Below are positions 21,322 through 33,486 of a DNA stretch of 64,000 bases, in pieces. The DNA is taken from contig CM043965.1 in NCBI GenBank assembly GCA_014529385.2, positions 64,823,190 to 64,887,189 of the forward strand. Reading direction: 5' to 3'. Every line of letters starts with the position of its first letter. Within the stretch, counting starts at the first letter, position 1. The notes under the pieces are model-generated. The model ran no database searches, was not told the origin of the DNA, and was given only the letters and a program-made list of their open reading frames with translations. The stretch is from Adiantum capillus-veneris (Eukaryota; Streptophyta; Polypodiopsida; Polypodiales; Pteridaceae). The position numbers and the translations under genes were made by a program.

Positions 21322-22929
21322 TGTCATAATAACTAATATCTAATTCTCCTAAATGATTTTCTCATGTTAAACTGATCATTTAATATGGGGAAGTGCCAGG
21401 GGAGAAAAAGATAGAGTATTGGTTAAGCTAGCAGACCGGCTATAGTAGGGATCCAAAGGAGGGAAAATAGGGATCCAACGGGGGGGGGGGGGCATCTGCA
21501 AAAGACCAAGGTGAAACAATGGGCTAAAAAGACCCTAAGGTTGCTAAGGTTCCAAAATTCAAAGGTTGTGTCCAATGGTCAAAAGCCTAGGGAAAATTGG
21601 ATGCTTTGTGTGTGTCCCAAAAGTCTTTATCATGGCCTACAAAGGAGGGGGCGAGCCCAAGAAGTAGTGGAAGAGAGAGAAACTCATACACACACACAAG
21701 CTGCCTTTGTACTCACACACACACACACAAGCTGCGTTTGTACACAAGGTGATAGAGGGACACATGTCAGCTCCCTAGCCCAGATGCCCACAAGGTGTAC
21801 TCAGCTCCTATTGGATGGCCTTGGAGGTGGACCAATGAGAATTAAGCTAGAGTAAATCTAGTTTAATTAATTTAAAAACACTTAATAAAAGAACCAATAA
21901 GAATTAATCTCTCTAGAAGACTATTGGACAGTCTCCCAAGGGTCCAATGAGCATTCAATGAGCATTCAACAGCCCAATGGCTTGCCTGATTCCTATTGGC
22001 CAGGAGGCAAAGGGGTCCAATGAGAGTTTAGTTGAATTAAGTAATTACCTAAAGCTCTCACAAAAGGGTAAAGGGGGACACATGTCAGAAGACTATCACT
22101 TATGCTGCTTAATTTCCATGGGCTAGGCCCAGGGAGGTCCAATGAGGTGTGAGGATGAGCAAATAGCAAGAGGGGTCGACCAAGATAAAGAGGGGGCTGA
22201 TTTTTGTAGGGAATTATCACACACACTCACACAATCTCATGTGTAAAGCAAGGAAGACTCTCTCTCTTTCTCAAGCTTTAATGGAAAGCTTACCACCTAC
22301 TCCAAGCTTGTGAGAAGGGAGGCCTACACCAACAACTCTTGGCATTGTGATGCAAATCCAACCAAGATCCAAGCTTCAATGTATGCTCCTCTCCTCTATG
22401 CTAATTACTAAGCTAATTGTGCTAATATGAGTGATTATGTGAGGAGATGTACATCTTCCTTGTAAGAATACTCCTTCTTCCTCTCAATCTCTTCTCATAC
22501 CCCGCTAGCTCTCACCATCTTCGAAGGTGTGTGAGGTCTTGGGTCTGAGACCATGAGGGAATTGATGTTGTTTTTGATAAGTGTTTTGCTTAGTGCATGA
22601 AGTTTCCATATTCATTGCAGTAGCTAGTATTGAAGGAACACAAAGAATTGTATTGTAAAATGTCTCTCTTGATGGGAGAAACCATAATACAAAGCCTTTT
22701 GGAGGGGGCACCGGATCCATGAAAATCTGGTCCTCAACTATTGTCAATTGCTTAATTTCTCTCTCTTTTGAAGTATTGTTTGTGCTATCTAACTAGGTGT
22801 TATAATTTTTGTTGATCTCTCCACCCAAGCACTCTTGTTATTCTCATTAGGAAGCTATTTTAGTGAAATGCTCACTATGTTCATGCTATTTTCCACTACA
22901 CACAAGTTACTAGACCATTAAATGCTACA
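21322..22929 (+). repeat. 5' LTR of element B
   Basis: The LTR starts TGTCATAATAACTAATATC and ends ATGCTACA, with a G13 run at 21481 and CA microsatellite tracts. It is closely similar to 30577-32146 and 39970-41641. The primer site TGGTATCAAAGC follows at 22931. Confidence 0.9.
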
Positions 22930-22930
22930 T

Positions 22931-22942
22931 TGGTATCAAAGC
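22931..22942 (+). other. Primer binding site of element B
   Basis: TGGTATCAAAGC, one mismatch from the plant tRNA-Met primer site, sits one base after the LTR end. Confidence 0.85.
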
Positions 22943-23346
22943 ACAAGGTTTCTCTTTTCTTGCTCAAGAAGGGAGGTCCTCAAGCTAGCTATAAATGGTT
23001 GGTACCATTAATTGCATGTGAGTAAGTAGAATAGGGATTTTTCAGCCTTGCAGTGTGCCTACCTTTGTGCAGTTAACGGGACATCACCGTCTAGAGCTAT
23101 GGTCTTAATAGTGTAGTATTGCGGGGATTGCCTATGGCTTAACCACTATTGAGCTATTAGAAGCTTGACAAGAGCCGGTGCTGTTTTGGTGTTGAATGAC
23201 CCTCTCTTCTATTCCTTGCAACTAATGGTATTCGAGCCACGGGTACAATAGCTTGAGTGCTTTTTCTAAAGGGGTAAAGAGGAGTTGCAAGTAGGGCTTG
23301 AAGTGCCAAAGTACACCTAAAAATTTTACAGCTAAAAGTTGTTAAA

Positions 23347-25105
23347 ATGGTTGACAATAGTAAAGAGAGTGAAATTAATGTTGATAACGTTGATTTTACT
23401 AATGAGCAAGCTACTAATGATTCTCCAATGCTTGTTAACTATCTTGTTTTGTAGGCTTCAACAAGCCAATCCATCTCTCCAAAGTGAAGTGCAACGGCAG
23501 CTTCGTGCTCATGGGATTCTCCAAGCTCCCCACCATGACGAGAGAGCACCTAGGAAGCCTCCTTGCAAGACTTCCAAAAGAGGCCTCTCTCCGATTCGAC
23601 GGGAAGAAGAAGAGGATCCATATGAAGGGCTTAGAAATTTTCTCCTTGATGACGCACCTCCTTCTCAAAGGAGAATTCAAGAGCCTCCACCAAAGGAATG
23701 ACAAAGAAGTGAGTCTCCTACCACTTTGGCAGAGATGGCTCCACGAAGACGGTGGGATAAACGCTCTCCATCACCTCCAATACGGAGAAGACCATCGCAT
23801 ACTTCTGCACACCATACTTCAAAGAGGGATGGCAAAAAGCAAGAGAAGAAAAAGGCAAGAAAGAGGGCACCCTCTTCTCCATCTTCTTCATCCTCTTCCT
23901 CTTATGAAAGTGATGGTGAAGACAAAGAAGATCAAGGAAAGAAAAAGGCGAGAAAGAGGTCACCCCTCTCCATCTTCCTCAAATTCTTCATCTTCTGAAG
24001 AAAGTGATGGTGCAACCTTTGAACCATTAAAAAGAAGAGTCCATAGGAAATCCTATACCGCATGGAAGAGGTCGTCCACGCTCAAGAAATTCAAAGAGGG
24101 AGGGAAGAGCATCTCTTTGCTTACCTATGATGGCACTTTTGGTGCTACGGACAAAGTCTTGGCCTTTATCCAACAATTTGATGCGACGTTTGGAGATGAG
24201 GGCTTCACGGAGTCCTCTAAGCTACGCCATGTAGCTATGCACTTTCAAAAGTCCGCCAAGCAATGGTGGTCTAGCCTACGGGTCAACGGTGAAGCTCCAC
24301 GAACATGGAAAGCTTTAAGAGCTTCCATTATGAAGCAGTTTTTGGCCACCGATGCCAAAGAAAAGTACTCACCGAATGGTGAATCTTGAAGCTCTCTCCC
24401 TACGAATCCATTCACAAATATGTAGACAAGTTTTGGGATTTACAACTCAAAGCCACTGTTTTCAAGAAGTTGGATTTTGGAGAGAAAAAGCAACAATTTT
24501 GTGCGGGATTAACTGAAGAATGGTGGAGTATGTCAACTCCCAAAGGCCACACACCATATTGGCGGTTATACACCATACTATGGTGGCCTCTCGAATTAAT
24601 TTCCAAACGGGGGCTAAAAGAAATTCTAAACCCACGGAAAAAAAGGGTTCCAATCAGCCTAAGGGGAAGGACAATGTCCAAAAGTCTCCTAAGGGAAACT
24701 CCAAGAAAGCTAAAGAGAAGGGAGTTTATAAAGGCAAAAACAAACTCTCTCCTAAAGATCTTGAGTGTTATTGCAAGGATAACCGTTGTTTCAAGTGCGG
24801 AGAGCAAGGGCATGCGTACCACGCTTATCCCAAAAAGAACACCCACCATGAACCTCCTAGAGCTACCTTGGTCAAAATCCAAGAGGAGGAAATTCACCAC
24901 AAAGGATCTACTCTATGCCATGCTTGGGGAAAGGTAAGAGAACATGATGCTTTTATTCTCTTTGACCTTGGTTCTACTCATAATTTTATATCTATAGAGT
25001 TACCAAGCTAAGCATACAAACCTATGAGATGGGAGATGTCCTACTGTTAAGTATGGAGCCTGATTTACCCCTTGTAATTTTTTGTGGTAAAAACGCACAT
25101 TTGTA
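23347..25105 (+). pseudogene. Gag and protease start of element B
   Basis: The start is MVDNSKESEINVDNV, as at 42072 in element C. A Ser/Lys/Arg-rich linker follows, then the gag domain LLTYDGTFGATDKVLAFIQQ, FTESSKLRHVAMHFQKSAKQ and WWSSLRVNGEAPRTWKALRA, then SIHKYVDKFWDLQLKATVFK. The zinc knuckle CFKCGEQGHAYHAY has Tyr at the last Cys position. The protease loop is LFDLGSTHNFI, with Leu in the usual Ser/Thr position of D-S/T-G. Frame changes occur near 23450, 23970, 24385 and 24520. The protease is interrupted at 25105 by an insertion. Confidence 0.85.
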
Positions 25106-25880
25106 AGGCCCCCATTATGAGGAGAAGCCATCGTGTGTGAAGGAAAATCACTCTCCGGAAATAAAAATCGCTCGTAGAAAACCAAAATTTTCACGACCAA
25201 AATTCAGGGGCAACTTTAGGAGCCTCGGGGGCGGAAACCTCCACGACTTTTTTTCCTTTTTGCCGAAATATTATGGCCGAATGGCGGCCGGAAAGTGGTC
25301 GAGACAAGACCGGTCGGTTGGCCGGTTGGTCGGTGGCTGGTAGTCAATGGCCGGTGGCCGGTGGCCGAAGTCAAAAGCGGACTCGTCTTCTCATACAATA
25401 CATTGATTCCATCTCACTTTCCAATTAATCCGAACCTCATCATTGTAAATGACTTTTACTAATTACAGCCCTCTCCTATTTGTCTCTATTTCCCCACGCA
25501 CAGACTGGTACATATTTCAGATGCAGTATATCATCAAGAGTAAAATGATTTACAAAGAGAAAACAGAGAACAACAACGTTACATCAATTCAACACATCTG
25601 GCTTACTTACCAGCTTGATTACCATTTATTGTTTGAAAGAAGGCATTGCTCCTTTAATTACTTGCATTCTCTAACATTTTGCCAATACTTGTATTAAACA
25701 AAATTGCTATTGCGATCATTTCACATTGAGATATGCAGCTACTCACGTGAGTCGAGGTGCCTTCCGTTAATACCAATTTGTCAGTACTTTGTTACTCAAC
25801 CTTACCCCAATGTGGTGTAAAACAGATAGTACAATTTTTATGTTTTTATGTCCTGTCTAGTCCATTGGTCACATACACAA

Positions 25881-26110
25881 AGATCCGCCAATTTAGGCAG
25901 TGTGTAAATGCTCCTCTTGGTGTAGATTCGCCGATTTAGGAAACACCCATTATCTGTGCAGATCCGCCGATTTAGGCAACACATTGAAAATTACAGATTC
26001 ATAATTTTTAAACAATACCAAATGCAGATTCGCCGATTTAGGCAGCATTAGTGCAGATCCGCCGATTTAGGCAGCACGTCATATTGGTGTAGATTCGCCG
26101 ATTTAGGCAA
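25881..26110 (+). repeat. AGATTCGCCGATTTAGGCA minisatellite
   Basis: Six copies of AGATYCGCCGATTTAGGCA begin at about 25881, 25924, 25960, 26026, 26055 and 26091. Spacers of 10-47 bp vary in sequence. The core is more conserved than the spacers. Confidence 0.9.
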
Positions 26111-26317
26111 CACCAATCACAAAATCATGCTGCAGTGGCTGGCCACCACTGCAACTGGTATGATTTTGTTACCCGGGGTACATAATGAAAGTGATTTTGA
26201 TTTGGACTTATACTGTGGAATTGGAATTGGATTGGGATTTGGTATCTGGTGATTATTATGGCAGTGTTTATGTGATGAGACTTGACATTATGAGAATAAT
26301 GATGAGTGTGACCAATG

Positions 26318-26382
26318 ATATCCTGATTCATCAGGATATGACATATATTGCCTATTCTAGTGGTATGGGACACTAGAATAGG
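26318..26382. repeat. Two adjacent perfect hairpins
   Basis: ATATCCTGA/TCAGGATAT with a 4-base loop (26318-26339) and CCTATTCTAGTG/CACTAGAATAGG with an 8-base loop (26351-26382). Confidence 0.9.
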
Positions 26383-27014
26383 TAGTATGTGGATGACGAC
26401 AGGCATAAGCAATATTGTCTAATTTTATGAATTTTGTTACTATTTGATACAGATTTCTAATCATTGTTTTTGACAAGTATTGTTTGCAGATTTCTATCTT
26501 CGCAACTGAGGACAGTTGCTTTCCAACGGAGAGGTATGTTATGGAATTGATATTTTATTATTTGTTGCAGCTGACAGGTGGAAAAGACTGGGACCGAGCT
26601 AGGCCTATGCGAATGAAAGTATATACATTGTACATTTTATTATTCAAGTGCTCTTTTATGAGCTTTGGACACTTATGACCGGTCGGCCAGTTTGTAACCA
26701 ATTTGACCATTCAAGAAATCTATAAAACAAATACGCGCAAGAGGGAAATAGTCACTCTTGCACGGGGGGAGATTGCACCCAGTGTCTGCGTTGCTCTTCT
26801 CATCTCTCCTCTCCTCTCTCTTGCCGTGACAGGCGTAGCACTCCGCTCTCAGAGGTGCGCCTGTGCATGTTCTTTTCCTCTCTCTTGCACTCTGTCTCTC
26901 TTTGTTCATGTACCTCGCGATTATGCGTCTATGTGGTTGCCAGGTATGTCGATTAGTCTGTTCTATGGTTTGTAGTATGCTATTTCGGGTATTTTGCAGG
27001 GAACTCCACGCCTC

Positions 27015-30000
27015 CATTTGTAGCAGATGAAGGGGAAAGAAGCTTTAGTCACTCCCTTAATTGGGAAATTGAGGCTCCATGTCCGAAGCTATGTGGACAA
27101 AGAGGACTTATTTATCTCTCCTCTCAAGCATGAGGATGTAATCCTAGGGGCACCATGGTTTGATCGCATGGCTCCCAATGTTAAGTTCCCTGAAAGAAGA
27201 ATCTCCTTTAAGTTCAGGGAAAAAGATATGTATATAGATGCTAAAGAAATGGGTAACACTATACCCATTGTACATACTCAAGCTTTCAACAAGTCAATAA
27301 AGAGCTCTATTTTTGTGTACATGATTAAAGATTCTAAAAATGAACCTAATGTTTTAGCAAAAGAAAATATACACAATCAAAAGGAATTAAAGTTATCCAA
27401 TTTTCTCAAGGGGTTTCAAGATATTTTTATTGACGACATCCCTTGTGAGCTACCTCCTAAATGAGGCAATGATGACCATGCAATTGAACTTCTTCGAGGA
27501 AGTTCACCGCCTAACAAACCTCCTTATAGAGTTTCTCAAGCTCAACAAGAGGAGATTATGTGGCAAGTGCATGAGTTAGTTGAAAAGGGCATGGTTAGGC
27601 CTAGCTCATCTGCATTTTGTTCTCCTGTCCTACTAGTGCAAAAGAAAGACGGCACATATCGTATGTGTGTCAACTATAGAGCACTAAATAGGATCACTAT
27701 CAAGAATAGGTTTCCTGTTCCACGGGTAGAAGACCTTTTTGATAAGCTACAAGGGTCTACCTAATTCAGTAGAATTGACCTAAAAAGTGGTTATCATCAA
27801 ATAAGGATAGTTGATCAAGACATTGTAAAGACCGCATTTCATACTACGTGTGGTCTTTACAAATACATTGTCATGCCGTTTGGCTTGACGAATGCACCAG
27901 CCACATTCAACCACTTGATGGAGAAGCTATTCAGGCCTCACCGAACCTTTACTGGAGTGTTCTTTGATGATATCATCATCTACTCTAATTCATTAGACAA
28001 ACACAAGCAATACCTCCAGGTAATATTTCAAGTTCTAAGAGAGAATAAACTTTATGTTAATCAAAAGAAAAGTGAATTTTTCTTACAAGAGATTTAGTAT
28101 TTAGGTCACATTATCTCTCAAGATGGCATCCAAATGGATCCATCAAAGTTAGAGGTAATAAAAGCATGGCCTAAACCAAGTAATCTTCATGAATTAAGAA
28201 GCTTTATAGGTATGTGCGCATAATATAGACGCTTGATAGAAAAGTTCTCATTAATAGCAGGACCATTACATGACCTAACAAAGAAAAATGTTAGGTACAC
28301 ATGGTCTGCCACGGAGAACAATGCTTTAGAAAAGCTTAAAGAAAATCTTATCTCTCAACCTGTGCTTACACTGCCGGATCTCTCAAAGCCATTTGCGGTC
28401 CAATGTGATGCTTGTGGTGATTGCCTGGGAGCTGTTTTGCTTCAAGAAGGGCACGCCATAGGCTATGAAAGTCAAAGGCTTGACCCTGTTGAGCAAGCTC
28501 TAGGCATATATGAAAAGGAACTCCTTGCAGTTCTACATGCCTTAGACTCATGGAAGCACTATTTATTGGGGACTCCTTTCATTCTGCAAATGGATCACCA
28601 AAGTCTTAAGTACTTCATGATGAAGACCAAGCTCTCCGACAAACAAATGAGGTGGGCAAACTTTCTTTCGCAATTTCATTTTCATATTGCTCACATTGCT
28701 CGCAAGCATAATCAAGTAGCCGATGCACTCTCAAGAAGGCCGAGAGTAAATGCGGTTTCCATAGCAACTCACAATGATCTTTCTTCTATATGATAGATGA
28801 GTATGCTATTGATCCCAATTTTAGAGATATGATTTCAGCCCTTGCACTAGGGAAGAAAGAGGAACCATTTACTTTACAAGATGGTTATCTTCTCTATTGC
28901 AATAGACTATGTGTTACTAGCTCACTACATGAGAAAGTAATGTATGATTCTCATGCCCCTCCTTATGCAGGGCATAGAGGGATTTAGTCTACACTAAAGG
29001 GGATTGAAACATATTTCTATTGGCCTACCGTGAAAGCAAATATACAAGAGTATGTTTCTAAATGTGTGGTATGCCAAAAGACAAAGTTTGATAGAGGGAA
29101 GCAACCTGGATTGCTTTAACCTTTGCCAATCGTTAATTCACCATGGGAGAGCATATCCATGGATTTTATCTTTGGATTGCCTAAGTCTATCCATGGGAAT
29201 ACAAGAATATGGACGATAGTAGACAGGTTTAGTAAACAAGCTCATTTTATACCTGTCAAAAAAACTATCAAAGCCCATCAAATGGCAACCCTCTTCATTT
29301 CACAAATCTTCAAGTACCATGGCTTGCCAATGTCCATAGTGTCAGATAGAGATCCTAGAATGACCAATAATTTCTGGAAGGGTCTCTTTGAGAATTTAGG
29401 AACAAGGCTAAACTTCTCTTCGGCCTATCACCAACAAATGGATGGCCAAAGTGAAATAGCTAACCTAACAATTAAAAGCCTATGTAACGGAAGTAGATCA
29501 AAGATCCCAATGGGAGAAGTACTTACCCTTAGTGGAGTATGCCTACAATAACACTGTACATACTTCCATGGGAAAATCACCTTTTGAGGTAATTGAGGAA
29601 AGATCAAAATGTCCCTTGCTACTTAAGGTACACGGGAAGATCTTCATTGCAAATGAGTATAGCCGAGACCTACAAGAATCTTTCCAAAAGATTAAGGATG
29701 GTATCTCTATCTCACAGCAAAGGCAAAAGGCTGCTGCTGACAAGCACAGAAGAGATCAAGCCTTTAAAGAAAATGAATGGGTCTTACTCAAATTTTGCAA
29801 TGCCGAGTAAGGCACACGACGGGCAAGAATCCTACAGGACACCAAAAGTACTATGCTATGTTAGCAAAAAGGTACTATAATCCCTTCCAAATTCTTAGGC
29901 CAATCAATGAGATGGCCTATCAATTGAAGTTTCCCAGTCATTGGTTTATACACAATGCTTTCTATGTGAGCCTACTAAAGCCTTACAAAGGAGAGCCACC

Positions 30001-30076
30001 TCAAGAACCAACTATTGAAGACACACCGGAGATCGAAGACCAAGAAGAGGTGCTGCAGCCCGAGTCCATTCTCTGA
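27015..30076 (+). pseudogene. Pol of element B (protease end, RT, RNase H, integrase)
   Basis: The protease tail contains HEDVILGAPWFDRMAPNVKF. RT has VQKKDGTYRMCVNYRALNRI, LVMPFGLTNAP-type sequence (VMPFGLTNAPATFNHLMEKL) and the active-site box GVFFDDIIIYS. RNase H has FAVQCDACGDCLGAVLLQEG and ends HNQVADALSRRP. Integrase has the zinc region PPYAGHRGI, then WESISMDFIFGLPKS, YHGLPMSIVSDRDPRMTNNF and MDGQSEIANL, covering the D, D and E positions. The C-terminal domain contains HWFIHNAFYVSLLKPYKGEP. In-frame stops are at 27462, 27762, 28095, 28221, 28985 and 29117, and frameshifts near 28790, 29480 and 29808. No chromodomain is seen. Confidence 0.9.
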
Positions 30077-30576
30077 CATGAAGACAAGGTACTAAGAGGT
30101 AGTAAGACGATGATATCTTATTAAGTTTAAGAATTAACCTTTTGAAGATGCTAGATGGATGCAAGGCATACAATTAAAGGATAACCTAAACCTTGTCAAT
30201 ACTTACAATGCTTCCCTAGAGTAAGCAAATGTACAAATGTTAAAAATGAACAAAGTTTTTCTCTTATAAGACTTTCTTTTTCTTTATTGTGCACAAACAT
30301 GAAGTAGTATGCATGCTTAGATCAAGTTGCGGAGACGACGTCTCCCAAACACCAAGTAGAGCTTGTCACTCTACTATGGAAGATTGATAGGACTAATGTG
30401 CAGACATGCTTGCGGAAGCTTAGGCTCTTAAGCGTGAAATGGACTAGTCATCCATTATGGAACGATGCCGTAGGGTAACATAGGGATCCTCTACCCGGTA
30501 AGAAAAGGACTAATGAATATGCTTTATCTTCTCTACCTCATAGCTGAGGACGACTATGATTTCAAGAGAGAGGTAA

Positions 30577-32146
30577 TGTCTTAATAACTAATATCTAATT
30601 CTCCTAAATGATTTTCTCATGTTAAACTGATCATTTAATATGGGGAAGTGCCAGGGGAGAAAAAGCTAGAATATTGATTAAGCTAGCAGACCAACCAACA
30701 GTAGGGATCCAAAGGAGGGAAAATAGGGATCCAAAGGGGGGGCCATCTCCAAAAGACCAAGGTGCAACAATGGGCTAAAAAGATCCTAAGGACTTACAAA
30801 ATGCTAAGGTTTCAAAATTCAAAGGTTGTGTCCAATGGTGAAAAACCTAGGGAAAATTGGATGCTAAAAGTCTTTATCATGGCCTACAAAGGAGGGGGCG
30901 AGCCCAAGAAGTAGTGGAAGAGAGAGAAACTCACACACACACACACACAAGCTGCCTTTGTACACAAGGGAAAAGAGGGACACATGTCAGCTCCCTAGCC
31001 CAGATGCCCACAAGGTGTACTCAGTTCCTATTGGATGGCCTTGGAGGTGGACCAATGAGAATTAAGCTAGAATAAATCTATTTTAATTAATTTAAAAACA
31101 CTTAATAAAAGAACCAATAAGAATTAAGCTCTCTAGAAAACTATTGGACAGTCTCCCAAGGGGTCCAATGAGCATTCAACAGCCCAATGGCTTGCGTGAT
31201 TCCTATTGGCCACGAGGCAAAGGGATCCAATGAGAGTTTAGTTGAATTAAGTAATTACCTAAAGCTCTCACAAAAGGGGAAAGGGGGACACATGTCAGAA
31301 CACTATCACTTATGCTGCTGAATTTCCATTGGCTAGGCCTGAGGAGGTCCAATGAGGTGTGAGGATGAGCAGATAGAAAGAGGGGTCGACCAAGAGAGAG
31401 AGAGGGGGCTGATTTTTGCATGGCATTATCACACACACACTCACACAGTCTCCTATGTGAAGCAAAGAAGAATCTCTCTCTTTCTCAAGCTTTAATGGAA
31501 AGCTTACCACCTACTCCAAGCTTGTGATAAGGGAGGCCTACACCAACAACTCTTGGCTTTTTGATGCAAATCCAACCAAGATCCAAGCTTCAATGCATGC
31601 GCATCTCCTCTACCATGCTAATTACTAGCTAAGCTATGCTAATATGAGTGATTATTGGAGGAGATGTGCATCTTTCTCGCAAGAATACTCCTTCTTCCTC
31701 TCAATCTACTCTCATACCCCGCTAGCTCTCACCATCTTCGAAGGTGTGTGAGGTCTTGGGTCTGAGACCGTGAGGGAATTGATGTTGTGTTTGATAAGTG
31801 TTTTTCTTATTGCATGAAGTTTCCATCTTCATTGCACTATCTAGTATTGAAGGAACACAAAGAATTGTATTGTAAAATGTCTCTCTTGATGGGAGAAACC
31901 ATAATACAAAGCCTTTTGGAGGGGGGACCGGCTCCATGAAAATCCGGTCCTTAACTATTGTCAATTGATTAATTTCTCTCTTTTTTGAAGTATTGATCAT
32001 GCTATCTAACTAGGTGTTATATTGTTTGTTTCTCTCTCCACCCAAGCACTCTTGTTATTCTCATTAGGAAGATATTCTAATGAAATGCGCACTAGGTTCA
32101 TGCTATTTTCCGCTACACACAAGTTACTAGACCATTAAATGTTACA
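30577..32146 (+). repeat. 3' LTR of element B
   Basis: The LTR starts TGTCTTAATAACTAATATC after the purine tract AAGAGAGAGG and ends AAATGTTACA. It is colinear with 21322-22929, with scattered substitutions and small indels. Confidence 0.9.
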
Positions 32147-32589
32147 GAAATTCAAGAAATTAAGCTTGGAAAGCCAAATGCAAGTCCAAATCGAGATAAA
32201 CTTTTTCTGGAGGCTATGCATAGATAATACAAGCTAAGGGTTTCACCACACAAAAAAAAGGTCTTACCCCTAGCGAGCGAAAGATGCTATTTTTTTCAAA
32301 TTTGAAGCCATGATAGCCACCTACATACCTTTTACATCATGTATATGAGTTTTGGGGTCGAATAGCTCATCGATGATGAATGATGATGGATAAATCCCGT
32401 TTGATGCAAGTTACTAACTCGGGGAATTAATTGGGGGTTTTTGGGCTTTAATTAAGGCATGGATCAAGTAGAAAGAGTATAATGATTTACAAAGCATGCA
32501 AAAGCTAAAACAGTGACAAATGCAACTTTAATCACAATGATGCAGGAACAAAGAGTCACCAATAAAGAAGAGCATACACAGAAGTAATC
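32147..32589. other. No recognised gene
   Basis: Unassigned AT-rich flank between element B and the helicase pseudogene. Confidence 0.4.
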
Positions 32590-33085
32590 AGAGGATCTCA
32601 AAAGATTGTCCTTGATGAGGTGGATCGAATGCTAGACATGGGTTTGAACCTCAAGTCAAAAAAATTGTCTCCCAAATTCAACGTGACAACAGACAAACTT
32701 TGCACGGGAGTGCAACTTGGCCTAAAGAAGTTGAAGGTTTAGCCAGACAATTTCTACGAAATCCTTACAAAGTTTTCATTGGCTCACAAGCTCTAAAAGC
32801 CAATCATTCAATTCTACAGATTGTAGAAGTTGTAGAAAATGATTCAATCCTTACAAAGTTTTCATTGACTCACAAGATCTAAAAGCCAATCATTCAATTC
32901 TATAGATTGTAGAATTTGTTTTTGAAAATGATAAAGACACAAAATTGGCAGATCTGCATCACCAATTATGGTTTTCCTGAATCATGTGAAGACTATGTAC
33001 ATTAGGTTGGATGAATAGGACAAGCTCGTGCAAAGGATACAACCTATCCTTTCTTCACATCAGCAAAACACCAACAAAGACCGCA
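32590..33085 (+). pseudogene. DEAD-box RNA helicase fragment (DBP2/RH20-like)
   Basis: The translation reads [12 protein letters not shown], then [40 protein letters not shown] and [16 protein letters not shown]. These are motif II (DEAD altered to DEVD), motif III (SAT) and the start of domain 2 of DBP2/DDX5-type helicases. After an 86-bp tandem duplication (32761-32846 against 32847 onward) the motif VI region appears as NYGFPESCEDYVH, stop, VG, stop, IGQARAKDTTYPFFTSA. The middle of domain 2 is missing and no intron interrupts the segments, so it is a processed or captured, truncated copy. It ends close to a purine tract and LTR-like sequence at 33130. Confidence 0.85.
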
Positions 33086-33140
33086 TCGACATCGACAACC
33101 AGGTCATGTCAAGGATGACATGAATTTGGAGGGGGGAGTG

Positions 33141-33486
33141 TTGACCCGTGGGTCAACAGCACGACATAACTCAACAAAGCCTTATTTTCAAAGAGTTATC
33201 AAATGCTATGGATTATGGTTAAAAGCATCATTTGTAATGAGTAGCTAGTCTAGTTACAAAAGCCGGGGTGCAATGGAACTTTTAGATTGTACATACAAAG
33301 ACATTTTACCCCTTGAACTCTATTTTAGGTTTAACCTATGGTAGTCTTAGTATATAAGGTACCTAGGTCATTTTGTAAAGAGAATGTTTATCATAATCAA
33401 GCTTCAAGCTACCATTGATTGTGTGTGAGAGAGGAAAAGAGAGAGCGTGAGATTCATCATGGTGCTACTCCCCGCTCGTTCATCAC
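33141..33486 (+). repeat. Probable solo LTR or LTR remnant
   Basis: A purine tract TTGGAGGGGGGAG is followed by TGTTGACCCGTGGGTCAACA, a typical LTR-like start with internal dyad. A TATA box AGTATATAAGG lies near 33350 and the end is GTTCATCACA. There is no second copy in the window, so the right edge is a guess. Confidence 0.5.

Larger units (their letters stand above)
25106..27014. mobile_element. 1.9-kb insertion in the protease of element B
   Basis: The protease frame (MEPDLPLVIFCGKNAHL) is cut at 25105 and resumes at 27023 (VTPLIGKLRLHVRSYVDKED). CATTTGTA flanks both sides (25098-25105 and 27015-27022). Inside are a six-copy minisatellite, two perfect hairpins, splice-like sites (TTTGCAG near 26489, CAG/GTATGT at 26943, TTTTGCAG at 26999) and a promoter-like TATAAAACA near 26721. 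The left end TGTAAGGCCCCC, read from 25102, resembles a gypsy LTR start, so a solo LTR with shorter target repeats is an alternative. No long inverted repeats and no convincing protein are seen. Confidence 0.7.
21322..32146 (+). mobile_element. Ty3/gypsy element B with both LTRs and a nested insertion
   Basis: Order on the plus strand: 5' LTR 21322-22929, primer site 22931, gag and start of protease 23347-25105, a 1.9-kb insertion, protease end, RT, RNase H and integrase 27015-30076, purine-rich tract about 30563-30573, 3' LTR 30577-32146. The flanks GAACT (21317-21321) and GAAAT (32147-32151) match at four of five bases, a probable target duplication. The coding regions carry at least six stops and several frameshifts, so it is inactive. 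A third LTR of this family is at 39970. Confidence 0.9.

Noticed and set aside
25881-26110. Regular repeats with unique spacers resembling a CRISPR array
   Set aside because: Spacer lengths vary from 10 to 47 bp, there are no cas genes, and the context is a plant retrotransposon.
25106-27014. Helitron
   Set aside because: A direct repeat flanks the insertion and there is no CTRR end with a hairpin next to a T; Helitrons make no target duplication.
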